Shown here in pieces: positions 45,918-56,598 of a DNA stretch of 64,000 bases; position 1 is the first letter of the stretch; every line of letters starts with the position of its first letter. The stretch is taken from the NCBI GenBank assembly GCA_025093985.1, contig JACAAK010000002.1:620001-684000 (forward strand), written 5' to 3'. Origin of the DNA: Calvatia gigantea. Taxonomy: Eukaryota; Basidiomycota; Agaricomycetes; Agaricales; Lycoperdaceae. The position numbers and the translations under genes are program-made. The notes under the pieces were generated by a model, which was not told where the DNA came from, made no database searches, and saw nothing but the letters and a program-made list of their open reading frames with translations.

Positions 45918-47037
45918 ATGTCAATTCATCCTTCATTCTTCCAAGATCGGCAGCTTCTCCCCTCTCTTCCGCCGGAACTCATCCTCGAGATCGTCTCATG
46001 CGTTGTCCAACCCACTTCTGGCGCGGTGAAGGGGGAAACACACAAAGATGCCACGTCATTCTCAGCCCGAATGAAAACTCTCACAAATCTCTCACTAACA
46101 ACACCAACCCTTCGTGCACTGATCCTTTCCTCGCCGGAGTTCTGGTCCAAAGTCGAAATCAACATAGTCAAAGATGTCACCTGTTCACCACCGTTATCAT
46201 TCCTGAAGGAGTTGTTCGAGAGGTCGGGGGAGGTTAAATTGTCTGTGCGACTGATACATTGGGGCGAGGAATACGAGGATTTCAACCAGGAAAGAGCATG
46301 CGAGAGGATCCCGGGAGTAACCCGCGAAGTTCGGAAGTTGTTAGAGAAGCACGAACACCATCTGGAGAATCTATGTCTCGAATTCCATCATTTGAATGGA
46401 ACGGAATACACGAGCCGAAACGGGAAGGGATGTGATTGGCGGGCGCTGAGGCGTCTAGAGTTGTATGCCTTCGATTGGGCCGCTGTCCATTCTTTACCGA
46501 TGGGTTGGGTCGGAAGGTGTTCTCGGAAGCGCGTCTCCTGAAACGGTAGTCGTCAGAGGAAGTGGTACATTTGGATGGCCAGTGTTGGGGAAAGATATGT
46601 GTCGCCTCAGGAAATTACGAATTGAGTGCGGTGTTCCAGAGAACCTAGCAGGCCATATCCTTTCTCGTACGCCTGCCCTGGAGGACTGCCAGCTCAACCA
46701 CATCACCCAGGTGACTCAGGGTGGGTATCAGTCGCGAGAGGGACAAACCGGTGGAATAGAGTTGACGGCGCTAAGAAGGTTGCATGTTGGGTCAGTAAGA
46801 GGCGTTGGCCCGTTCTTGAATATGATCGCGGCACCAAGGTTATATCAGCTCGAGATTAACTTCGTGGAGACAAAGAAGGCAAGATGGGATCAAGAGGGTT
46901 TTAACCGTTTCGTTAATCGGTCGGGACTGGGTTCCAGGTTGAAGAAGCTGGTAGTACGCCGGGGTGCGATGTCCCAGGCGAATCTGAACGAGTGTGCGAG
47001 TATATTTGCACCAGGGGTCGTGACGGAGATGGCATAG
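45918..47037 (+). pseudogene. F-box-like / leucine-rich gene with a frame break
   Basis: The first frame (45,918-46,541) starts MSIHPSFF and has an F-box-like block LLPSLPPELILEIVSCV, then LTNLSLTTPTLRALIL and a leucine-rich part (LRRLELYAFDWAAVHSLP). It ends at TGA 46,539-46,541. The second frame, open across 46,465-47,037, continues the leucine-rich pattern (MCRLRKLRIECGVPENLAG, LTALRRLHVGSVRGVG, RLYQLEINFVE). No splice pair of normal intron size lies in the 30-80 nt where the frames change, so a one-base indel in the gene or in the assembly at about 46,500-46,545 is likely. If intact, it would be a substrate-recognition subunit of an SCF ubiquitin ligase. Confidence is moderate for the family and lower for the broken state. 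Confidence 0.6.
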
Positions 47038-47040
47038 CTA

Positions 47041-48346
47041 GTGAACAGTGATTTCGGGGTGGCAATGGACCTTGTAACAACACTTGAAGGTAGTTGTGGG
47101 GCTTGTGTTAAGTTATTTGGAGATTTTAGTAGTTTTAATCAATTACCCCAGTTCTGGAATCACTCTGTGAAAGCGTTCCTGTTTGGCACACTTCTGCAAA
47201 TTGAACGAAGCTTTGAAACCTGAGGGGTAACTAAGGTGTACCGCTCTAACCACTTGACACGTCTTTGGAAATTTGTTGATTTGAATAAGTGTAGAGACTT
47301 CCAATCTGGCCTGTGAATATCAAGTCGTCGGTATGGTAGATAGGTATCAGCTGTTCGGCGAAGGTGGTGACTGGTGACATATTGACAAGGTTAGGACTCG
47401 GGGACTCACCTGCACAACTTGCAGACTTCCTGGACTCTTAACTAGCAATATGATAATTTGGATTCCACTCCGGGTTGCTGGGTTCCCAGACGGGCGACTT
47501 CACCGGATATCCGAACTACAAAAGTGGCGAGCAAATATTGGCTCTTACCCTTAAATAGTGTCAGATTTCACTCGGGAGCTCGGGTGGGTACCTTGCTGAC
47601 CTTTGATGCGCGCCACCAGGATCGATTGACAACACAATAGCGCCCAGAGGAGAGTGATCAGCGCTTCATGCATCACGCGCTGTTCGCGAAAAATAATTAT
47701 CTAGTCTAAGCGAGGATTCTGTCCTGTAATAGCTCCTTTTATGAGTGGTTGTTGCCAGCATTGCTTATTAGCAATCTTTCACATCCCACTTTCCTTGAGT
47801 ATCGGCACATCAGGAGCTACTCTTGATGGTCATTTGTTAGAAGAAAAAAAAGTGGTCCATCCGGCCCTGGCTCATTGTCCTCATACTTCGGCTGGTTTTG
47901 GACATCAACACTAAAATTTCACAACGCCAAGATGGAAGAGTGCGGTTGACCAGTGGTTGACCATGGAGAGGCTGGTGGTGGTCCGTACAGCCTTACGGGA
48001 CACGTGCGTTCCGTGTGGTACCGGTCTTGTCCAATGTCCACCTCATGCGCATGGTGAAGTCGTGTTGGATGGGGGATTGATGAGCTATGCGGTGTTGTCT
48101 TAACAGTCAGCGCGCTTTGCTCAGTACTAGGGCATAGTTCAGTTTTCTACCATATGTTGTTCCTCGTACCCTCCAAAGTGAGCTTGTTTCGAGAGGAATG
48201 GTTGTGACCTTTCCCTTCAAAAGAATATTGAGTGGAATGCTTGAACCAGTCACAATGTTGGTGGGACCTGTGATTTCATTGTTAATTTCGTCATCGTGTG
48301 ACGATTGCTGTTACATCAATAACTATGCCTCACCTGAAGGCGGCTT
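47041..48346. other. Intergenic stretch, no gene seen
   Basis: About 1.3 kb between two F-box-type genes. No coding frame above 60 codons with recognisable content, no repeat and no RNA gene. Confidence 0.5.
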
Positions 48347-49705
48347 ATGGCTTGGACCAGAACAACAATGGGGTTCGCCACCTTTTTTCAGTGTTTTCAA
48401 CCTTTGCGCCTTACTTGCTTTCCCTCACGCACATCAAGGTCCTCGAAAACCCCGAAGATTTCCTCCAACATTAACATATTACCAGACGACGTGCTTCAGG
48501 AGCTCTTCGAGTGGGTCGTTCGCGACACAGCTCCAGCTCCTGTCATCAATTCCCAAGCCTTGCCACCACAGCTGACGCTGGCTAGTGTCTGCAGGCACTG
48601 GCGTGCAGTTGTGATCTCTATCTCATACTTATGGAACGACTTCACCCTCGACTGTTCCAGTTTCAGCACAAAAATGGAGTTGCCCTGTAACCGATTGACG
48701 ATGTTCCTCGATAGAAGCCGAGGATTGCCCATTTCACTCGACCTCACTTCAGTTGACCGTGAAAATCTTTATCTCAGCGTCACGTTGGAAAAGGTGTACG
48801 GAGAGCTGTTGGACATCATCTCCCCTCCTCATCGTCGATGGAAAAATATGAAACTTGTCCTCGATCATGAACTAGCAAAGAGGTTCATGAGAATCAATTC
48901 GGCCGTTATAGAGAACGTCGAATCACTTTCTATCGACTTTCGCACTAAATACTGGTTCGATCAGGATCCACACCACATACCAGCATCGCTCGTGACATCA
49001 ATCCTTCGCTTCCCCAACCTCAGCCGTCTCTATTTCAGAACGTGCTCACCTTGGTCCTATGTTCCCGAAGAGTCAGAGAGGCACTTCTGGGAGAAGTTCA
49101 CACATGTCGACGTCCACGTCAGCTACGGGCTGCCGTACGTCGTTGGCTTACAGCTGTTGCAATATCTCAAATCCGCGGTGTATATTCAACTAAATCTCTA
49201 CGTGCTCCGCCCACATGCTGATGGGTTGACCCGGGATGTGATCCGGGCCACCCCTCGTATGCAAAAGTCTCTCCCAAAGAAGATTGAATTACCTGCGCTC
49301 AAGGAATTGGTTTTGTCAGTTGACCACGAGGTAGAAGGGGATTACGAAAGGATGTTGGACATGATCGTGGCGCCCAATATTGAAGCGCTGGCTCTATCAT
49401 TGGATCCAGTGTCAGATTATGATGGGAGGCGGCTTATCCGGGAGGCTCAAAGGCTGGTGGATGACGCAGCCAATCTCAAGACGGTTTATATACGCCTCTG
49501 GGGCTCGCAATACTTTGAAGGGGAGGAGGTTGCAGCGTTTGTATGGGCATGCTATCAGAAGCCAGTGACGAAGATAATTGTGGCAGGAGACCACATGAAC
49601 GTGCTCCCTGCGCTGCAGCAGTTTGTGAGGATGGAGAAGAGATTAGAGGAGATAGTGACTCTTATTACTTTGCATGGGATGAGCAAGTTTGATGCCTTGA
49701 AATAG
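48347..49705 (+). CDS. F-box domain protein
   Basis: A single open frame of 452 residues. The F-box lies at about residues 43-90: INILPDDVLQELFEWVV, then LASVCRHWRAVVISISYLWN, the typical basidiomycete form in which the F-box ends with an Arg-Trp block and a Leu-Trp. The rest is leucine-rich (SILRFPNLSRLYFRTCS, LPALKELVLSVDHEVEG, NLKTVYIRLWGSQ), as expected for a substrate-binding solenoid. F-box proteins bind Skp1 and hand targets to the SCF ubiquitin ligase; the target is unknown. The true start may be a downstream Met before the F-box, since the first 40 residues are not conserved-looking. Confidence 0.78.
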   Translation: MAWTRTTMGFATFFQCFQPLRLTCFPSRTSRSSKTPKISSNINILPDDVLQELFEWVVRDTAPAPVINSQALPPQLTLASVCRHWRAVVISISYLWNDFTLDCSSFSTKMELPCNRLTMFLDRSRGLPISLDLTSVDRENLYLSVTLEKVYGELLDIISPPHRRWKNMKLVLDHELAKRFMRINSAVIENVESLSIDFRTKYWFDQDPHHIPASLVTSILRFPNLSRLYFRTCSPWSYVPEESERHFWEKFTHVDVHVSYGLPYVVGLQLLQYLKSAVYIQLNLYVLRPHADGLTRDVIRATPRMQKSLPKKIELPALKELVLSVDHEVEGDYERMLDMIVAPNIEALALSLDPVSDYDGRRLIREAQRLVDDAANLKTVYIRLWGSQYFEGEEVAAFVWACYQKPVTKIIVAGDHMNVLPALQQFVRMEKRLEEIVTLITLHGMSKFDALK

Positions 49706-49922
49706 AAAACCCAGGTGTTTGTTTCTCACGGGATTGATGGCACGATAAGTGTTGTCGGAGGTTGTGACAAAGAACTCCAACACCTCCCGTCACTGACCGT
49801 CACGATATTGTCACTGAACGCCCGCTCAAGTCGTTGCGCACGTCACGCCAGGCATCACCTCGACGGGGCACGCGGTCCCAGTAGTCGTCGACGACGAGTT
49901 AAATACATTTTCCTGTAGTTTT

Positions 49923-51094
49923 ATGGACAACGCCATGCAGGCTTCCACAGGCTCCTCCTCACGCAAGCGACCCCGCGAGGGCGAAACCGAGAGTCAAAGG
50001 ATCAAGCGAGAGAAGGCTGCTGAAAGGCAGCGTCGCAAGCGGGAGAGGGACCGGAATGCAGCAGTGGGCATGATGGCCTACACCACTGACGCCAGTCAAC
50101 AACCTCAGCAACATCCGCAGCAGCATCAGCAACCACACCCACACCATCCTATGCAACAGCCGCCACCACAGCACATTCCGCCGCCTCCTCAGCCTCCTCA
50201 ACCAGACGTCCAGCAGCAGGAGCTCACAGTAGAAGAGGCTGCAAGGAGAGACAAAGTACGCGCCGCAGCGAGGGAGAGGCAAAGGAAGCATCGCCGGATG
50301 GTCAAAGAGCGCAAAATGCGCGAACTTGGTCTTGACATGGGGAACGAAATAATGCAGTCCATCCCTGACGTCCACTATCGCAATACGCCAGTTGCCCAGT
50401 ATCCCCCCGTCATCCCTCACGATCTCCCCCAGATGCCTCCTCCTCATGCCCCGATCCCACACGAACCGCCGTTCCCTCAGGGGCCACCGATTGGTGGCCA
50501 GACATTCGCCTCCACCCTTCTGCTCTCCTTTTCCTGTGCACCGCTCTTGAAACAACATCTTTTGCGCACACTCAACATGACCAACGATGAGCTCGCGTCG
50601 CTGGAGCCCATTATCGCCGACGCATGGGATCGTTGGGATCACCAGGTATGATCCATTTGCATCCTGCAACGCGTAACGCGCTAACTTTGTTTTCTGTTAT
50701 TCTGTCACAGCGACGCATGCATTACGCTGAGCAAGCAGCCAAAGGAGCGGGAGCTCCTCCTGGTCCCCCACCCAATCTCGGGGCAACGTCCTATATCCCC
50801 CTGACACACGACGAACACGGCAATCCCACCCCGTTTGGTGCCCCGCCACCTCCGGGTCCTCCGCCAGGCGATCCCAATGCTAATGAATTCCGTGCACGGT
50901 TTCACCGGCCTCTCTTGGCTCAGCCACCTTTTAGAGCATATACAACGGACGCCCAGCAACAACCACAACAGCCAGCGCCCACGACTACACCTGCTCCAGC
51001 CAACTCGGCCGGGTCTAACCCCGCAGAGGCCATTGATCCACACCTGAGCGGAGGGCAGCCCGCGGCTCCGGGCGCTGCCAAGAGTGGGTACTGA
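49923..51094 (+). CDS. Basic, Gln/Pro-rich protein of unknown function, probably nuclear
   Basis: Two exons, 49,923-50,645 and 50,711-51,094, joined across a 65-nt intron (GTATGA donor, CACAG acceptor), give 368 residues. Two related, highly basic helical segments stand out: REKAAERQRRKRERDRNAA near residue 32 and RDKVRAAARERQRKHRRM near residue 110. Between them lies a Gln/His/Pro tract; the C-terminal half is Pro-rich. The basic helices resemble the DNA-contacting half of bZIP proteins, but I see no leucine zipper. A short helix LLKQHLLRTLNMTNDELASL lies before the intron. I infer a nuclear, nucleic-acid-binding or regulatory protein; no family is named with confidence. Confidence 0.72.
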
Positions 51095-51890
51095 CTCTTC
51101 TCTTTCCTAACGCTACTGTCCTCTGATGACCCTCTTGCTGTCTCAGATGAAAATCGAAGCTGAGAACTATTGCACTGAAAAATTTCTTGTGCTGTTTTGT
51201 TCCACCGGCCAGCAATGCTATGTATGACCTCATGGGCTTTACGCACACAGACCAACTTGTTGGACTATTTTTCCTCGATCCCATCCATCATTCACTCAAC
51301 TGTTGACCTCGAACGGATTGTCATTTGCGCATGTCGCAATGATACTCTTTCGAACCAATCGAACTAGTTGGGAAATGGCCGACTGACCATTACTTCTTTT
51401 TCCCTCGACCCTTTACTTTCTCCGCCCTCGCTTATTTATTACCTTCTCACTGTTCGTCATGACCCCCATGCTTCTCCTTGTTCTCCTCGGATCGCAAGGG
51501 ACGAAGGACTAGCCTGTCAAATACGAGATAGACTCTCATGCCCATGTTTCTACTAGTTTCTATCTTTCCTTCAGCCTCATTTCCCCTTTCAAGTTTTCCG
51601 CATTATTTTCCCATACTGGTTGCCATCTCCAAGTATGCTGTCGGTTGCCCGCGACAGGCTGTTCCATTTTGTGCATGTTATTGTGCCAGTGTGATGATGT
51701 TTACCGTACTAGCAATATCTCTATTATAGCGTTTACTTCCTCTACTCTATTTGAAATCTATGAGCGTTTCGTACCTATGCTGTTGGATGTTTGGCAAGGC
51801 CCCCATCGGAGTTGGAAATCTGCAAAAACATGACAACACGCATCGCTGTTCCGCGTCCTCTCACCCTCTCCGACTTGCTTTCATTCTCTC

Positions 51891-53450
51891 ATGGCTCTCA
51901 GTTTTATTGGGTGCGTAAAATAACACCTTCATCGCTTGCTAGATTGCTGACCATGCTTGCAGAAAACCTATTTCTCTCATTTCCCACTCCGATGTCCGTT
52001 ACCGAGGCATACTTGCGGGTATCGATCCAGTTGCCTCAACTATTCAATTATCCAATGGTACGAAGACCCAAAGATTTCTTGTTTTCTTCACTCGCTGAAT
52101 CGTCGTCTCCAGTGTATTCTATGGGCACTGAATCTCGTAGGTGCGATTATTTTTTTCTGCCACGCAAAGACCTCGAGCTCAAGAACGTAAAAAAAAAAAT
52201 AACAGACCACCAAATGAGTTCATACCCCCTGTCCAAGACCCCTATGAGTACATCATCTTCAGGGCCTCTGAAGTAAAAGACCTGGCTGTCGATGAACCTG
52301 TTCCTCAACGGAGTGTGCACGACGATCCCGCAGTATTGGGGGTGAGTCATTATTCAACAGTTCATCCCCCCCCCCCCCGTGCATGATGATCCCATTACGG
52401 ATGTAAAAACTATGTTCATCCGAGAGCGCATAAACCCATGTGGATACCTCCGTTGCCTTCCTTCTGACTTGTACTCCTTACTCTTCTTGAGGATAACATT
52501 TGTTAACCCAACACCCCTTGTTTTCATTTAGGCTTCAGCACCCGGCTCGGCTCCTCCCGCAGGTTATTCCCCTTACCCCACACCTCCTGTTCCTGCTCCC
52601 GCTCCCGGTATACAACAACCACCCCAACAACCCAACTATCCCCGCCAAGCTCAACAGTCTAAACCCACCAGCTCTCAACTAACACCTCTGAGCCAAACGC
52701 CGCAGCCTCCTGCCGCAACCAGCAGCACCGCAACAGCAACAACAGCAGCAGCAACAACAACGCGGCAATTCTGGTGCTAATCGCCGTGGTGGTGGTAACC
52801 CTGTACAAAATGCCGCTGCATCTTTGGAAAGCGTTGAGCGCGCTCTAGGTGACCTGCGCGTCGGCAACAACACACAGACAGGAGGTGGTCGTGGTAATGG
52901 TGGCAGACGCGGCGGTGCCGGAGGACGCCAATCCCAACAACAACCCGCGGAACAAATCAAGGTCCCAACAACAGATTTTGATTTCGAGAGTATGAATGCC
53001 AAGTTTAACAAGGTTGCTCTTGTGCAACAGCAACAGGCTGCTGCGAACACCGAGGCCGGTGCGAACGCTGAAACTGCTGATGGTGAAGGCAAAGAAAAGG
53101 CGACCGGTGATGGTGGCTCTGCTTCAGAGAAGAAGTCAGAGTCAGCATATAATCCACAGAAATCATTCTTTGATTCGCTTTCGTCCTCCACTGCCGCTCA
53201 GGGTGGCGGTGCCCAAGGCGGTGGAGGTCGCGGAAGGCGTGGTGGCGGCGGTGGTGGTGGTGGTGGTAGGAATAGGCGGGAAGAAGAAAGAGAGAGGAAT
53301 GTTGCGACTTTTGGTGAACCAGGTGGTGTTGGGCTTATGGGTCCTGGTGCGTACGTCGGTGGATGGGGTGGTAGTGGAAGGCGAGGTGGACGACCGAGGA
53401 GAGGTGGTGGACAAGGAAACCAGGGACAGACTGTCTCGACCAGGGGATGA
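51891..53450 (+). CDS. SCD6: SCD6/LSM14 family mRNA decapping and translation regulator
   Basis: The LSm domain is built from small exons: 51,891-51,910 (MALSFIG), 51,963-52,057 (KPISLISHSDVRYRGILAG...), 52,113-52,140 (VYSMGTESR) and 52,206-52,341 (DPYEYIIFRASEVKDLAV). The C-terminal exon, open from about 52,700 to TGA 53,450, has the DFDF box (TTDFDFESMNAKFNK), the FFD box (YNPQKSFFDSLSS), the TFG box (EERERNVATFG) and RGG-rich tails. This order is diagnostic of Scd6/LSM14/Sum2, which bind Dhh1 and decapping factors in P-bodies and repress translation. In the Pro/Gln-rich linker (about 52,607-52,760) the frame changes. An intron from GTATAC at about 52,609 to the AG after CTAACACCTCT at 52,691 would repair it, but this is not proven. 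Confidence 0.87.
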
Positions 53451-54924
53451 GGATCTCATCGGTGGCTGTTAGTGTTGCTCATTTGTTCCGCCTGTTTCGT
53501 TATAGTGGTTGTTTCCTGTTATTTTGAGGTTTGTTACCTCCAGTGACTGTGTAGTGCCTCACCCTGATGACAATTTGATGTCTTATTGTATCACCAGGAT
53601 GTTATCGGGCATATAGGCACTGGTATTGTACTTCCCGACAACAGTACGCAAAGCAGGAGACAACGCGTCAAACAGGCTCCTCCAACCCTGCATAATGAAC
53701 AGATGCCATCTATCCAACACATACCCCTTTCAATCACACAACATTGAAGTTTGAGAGCTTGAGTTCTGGACACGATCAGCACACGATCCAGGCATGTAAT
53801 TAATTGCATACCACAACATAACGGCCTATGCTTCCAAGCCATTCCGCACGCTTGTTCAATGACACTCCCCATCACGTTGCGCCACTGTCCATTGGCGGCA
53901 CGCACCCGTAAAGCTAACGTTGTGATACCGTCCGATCAGCCAGCATAATTTTGCCAAGGTCGCTTAGCAGATTTTCCCTGTCTAGCCTTGATATGTAGAA
54001 TTAACTTTGGCAGTCGGCAGTCTAGACTCAAGCACAAACTTAATTAACTCTAAAATTTCAAATTTCCGATCCAAACTTTGTTCTTTCCTCAATAAATGTG
54101 GCGTATCAGAAGAACCTCTAATGGCAGTGCCCCTTCACCGTTCGATCTCATGGCTGGGTTTACCGTTGGCGACACTGACATCGGTAAAATATGCGTCCGC
54201 GGTCTCTCGATTCCGGTTACAGGCCGTCAAACCCTCACCATTCGACAAATTTTACCCTGCTCATTATTCTGTTAAATTTACAACAGAACGACAGTATCAT
54301 GGAGACCCTATGTGGAGTTGCGCGGAGTTCTTGCCCATACCGGGCTTCCCGCCAGGTACTTGAAGATGTGGCTAGACCCCTCACTCCTGCGTTTGTCGCT
54401 TTCCAGCTTTCGAAGAGATTCGACCACCTTTAGCTGAGCCGAAATGTTTGTGGAGAAGCGCGAATGCTTTTTCTATAAAAGAGGTCGATTGAGCCTCCGG
54501 ATAATGTTGATCGGTTGATTGAAGAAAATCTGTGCCAACCTGGATATTGGTTTGTGATCTAATACTCTCAATAACACATTGCAGCTGGGGAATATGATAG
54601 CTTCGGCAGCTGATAATTCCAGAGCCTCTAGAGCGGCCGAATGTGTTTCCGCGGGGGACCGGAGTCACTGAAGCGAATGGAAATTAGTGGCTATTTCTAG
54701 ATGGAATACGGCCTAGCGAGTATAGACTGGGCAGGGGAAACTGTGGATTCGGAGATGTGGTTAAACTTAGCCTCCACGCTGCTGCCAAAATCAGCCTTGG
54801 TCCATAATTATGCGCAATGTATAAACTTTATGAATCGCACCACCTCGAAATCGTTCACCAGTAGTCTTCTGGCCTAGACACCTGTCTCCCCTAGGAATAT
54901 GCGCAGCAGAGGACTCCTGAATAT
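53451..54924. other. Intergenic stretch, no gene seen
   Basis: About 1.5 kb 3' of SCD6. Minus-strand and plus-strand frames of about 80-118 codons are present but carry no recognisable motif and I do not call them. Confidence 0.5.
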
Positions 54925-55515
54925 ATGACACCCTCAAGCAGCCTTATTTTACTCCCCCCACCTTCTATCCACATGGACCCGCAATGCTTTAGCAGCAGGT
55001 CAGAAGCAAAAACTGTGAGCCGACAAATCACGAGGCTCATCAGTATTTCTTGTCATGTTTCATTTGTCACCCTCATCCTCAACATCCACCATCTTGGGCA
55101 GAGTTCTCTGCATCTCAGTCCATATGCCTTTATCCTAACGCTACTCCATCATGGACTTATACTCTACGACCGAAGAAAGTCAAACGTTACTGCCCCGGAC
55201 TCCGTCACCTCTTCCAAATCTACTTCCCCCCTTTCACCACGACCAAATAGAATTCCGCTGTCGGCTGGGGTGTCTGTTATTTTCATCGGCTCGCTCGCTG
55301 GGATCATCTGGCTGGCGGCATCTACTGTTGCATCGTCTACTCTTGGTATCTCTTTGTGGGCATACCCAAAAAGGCGGTTGGAGCACACATTTCTCGTTGC
55401 TGAGGTCGTGCTGTCATTGGTAGAGATAGATTTGTTGGCAGTCCTGGTGGCCCTGTGTTTGCGCGAAAGGGTCCTCATACAGCAGCCCAGTGAGGTATGT
55501 TGCTCGAGAAATTGA
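54925..55515 (+). CDS. Putative small multi-pass membrane protein
   Basis: This open frame of 196 residues has hydrophobic segments suggesting four membrane helices: about 36-55 (LISISCHVSFVTLILNI), 66-82 (SPYAFILTLLHHGLILY), 115-138 (VSVIFIGSLAGIIWLAAS) and 155-180 (AEVVLSLVEIDLLAVLVAL). The helix pattern is like that of small MARVEL-type or orphan four-helix proteins common in basidiomycetes, but I do not recognise the family. The frame may continue through a GTATGT donor near 55,496 into an unidentified last exon. It could also be a chance frame. Confidence 0.45.
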   Translation: MTPSSSLILLPPPSIHMDPQCFSSRSEAKTVSRQITRLISISCHVSFVTLILNIHHLGQSSLHLSPYAFILTLLHHGLILYDRRKSNVTAPDSVTSSKSTSPLSPRPNRIPLSAGVSVIFIGSLAGIIWLAASTVASSTLGISLWAYPKRRLEHTFLVAEVVLSLVEIDLLAVLVALCLRERVLIQQPSEVCCSRN

Positions 55516-55641
55516 CGAATTACTTCCCTCTTAACCCAGAACTAGGAAGGGGACTCCATGGTATAAGTCACTCGAATGCAGGGACATTGTTAGAGTAATT
55601 GCATCGGATGTTTAGGGTAACGACAGCTTTTCATGAGACTA

Positions 55642-56598
55642 TCAAGCAGAGACGTCAATTGCGAGATTATTAGAGTCTAAGAATGATTTTGTAAACTTAG
55701 TTAAAATCCCCCTGACAACAGGCTTATCTACTTTTATGGTTAACTCGCGCAACGATTCAGGAATGGTTAAATCGGAAGAGTTGGGTGTCAAACATCCTGG
55801 ATACGGATAAAGGCAAGTACTCGGGGTACTGCGGTAGTCAATCTTCAAGGACTGAAGATTTCTACATTCTTGTAAGAGCGACAGACACACTGCAAAAGAA
55901 GGAGGAGCGGTGAATGATAGATTTGTGAGTTTCTCCCAGGCAAACGTTTGAGAGTCGTACGCCGAATAGGAGTAGGGGGAGCCAAAGAAGCTGAGGTCCA
56001 GTGACCAATGTAGTTGGCGAAGGTAAGGAAAGTGTTTTCTGTGGAGGAAAAATAACAGGAGCCTCGTCGAGACCTGCGGAGACACATCGAATCCCCCCTC
56101 TATCGTCAGCTCCTCCAGCACCGATGCCTCGCACAAAGACACAAAAACCTCAGTACCCTGGGTTTCCTCATATCTGCGAAGGATCTCCTTTGCTACCCCT
56201 TCGTCAATCCAGATGTGGACGGACCGCCACCGGGAGATTCGGGACAGCAACAAATCGAGGACCCTTGTGCTTGAATGAATCCCGCCGCAACACCCCAATG
56301 AAACATATAAGGTTAAGGGCGATTCCCCTGCAAGGGCGAGAAAGTGGGATATGAGAGTGTGTGGAAGGTGAGGGTGGATATTCAGTGTTGACCAGATCTT
56401 CGGCGTAGAGAAGGCAACGGCCCTCCAGTATCGGCAGATGCGAGAGGCGAGGAGGGGGCCTTCACATGAGCGCTGGTGGCTAGGAGTTGGCTGAGTTAAA
56501 TCCTGGAGATCCTCGGTGTATGTCTCGATTATTTTGCTCAGGATGTCGAATGGAAATACGGGAAGTTGGTTGTACAACGCCATTGGAAATTTCGGCAA
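55642..56598 (-). CDS. F-box-like protein
   Basis: A single frame of 318 residues. The N-terminus has the F-box-like block LPVFPFDILSKIIETYTE followed by LLASRICRYWRAVAFSTPKIW, which is the usual basidiomycete ending (Cys-x-x-Trp-Arg, then Pro-x-x-Trp). Leucine-rich segments follow (VLDLLLSRISRWRSVHI, YLRQLHWSLDLSFFG, NLQSLKIDYRSTPS). Likely a Skp1-binding adaptor of an SCF ubiquitin ligase with unknown target. It ends with SLRELTIKVDKPVVRGIL, so its solenoid is short compared with the 452-residue F-box protein at 48.3 kb. Confidence 0.72.
   Translation of the reverse strand: MPKFPMALYNQLPVFPFDILSKIIETYTEDLQDLTQPTPSHQRSCEGPLLASRICRYWRAVAFSTPKIWSTLNIHPHLPHTLISHFLALAGESPLTLYVSLGCCGGIHSSTRVLDLLLSRISRWRSVHIWIDEGVAKEILRRYEETQGTEVFVSLCEASVLEELTIEGGFDVSPQVSTRLLLFFLHRKHFPYLRQLHWSLDLSFFGSPYSYSAYDSQTFAWEKLTNLSFTAPPSFAVCLSLLQECRNLQSLKIDYRSTPSTCLYPYPGCLTPNSSDLTIPESLRELTIKVDKPVVRGILTKFTKSFLDSNNLAIDVSA

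Noticed and set aside
49959..50669. 236-codon minus-strand frame opposite the basic Q/P-rich gene
   Set aside because: It is an antisense shadow; the plus strand has the clean intron and repeated basic helices.
52679..53191. 170-codon minus-strand frame opposite SCD6
   Set aside because: It is a shadow with poly-Cys and poly-Pro from RGG and CAG-rich coding DNA; the plus strand carries the DFDF, FFD and TFG boxes.
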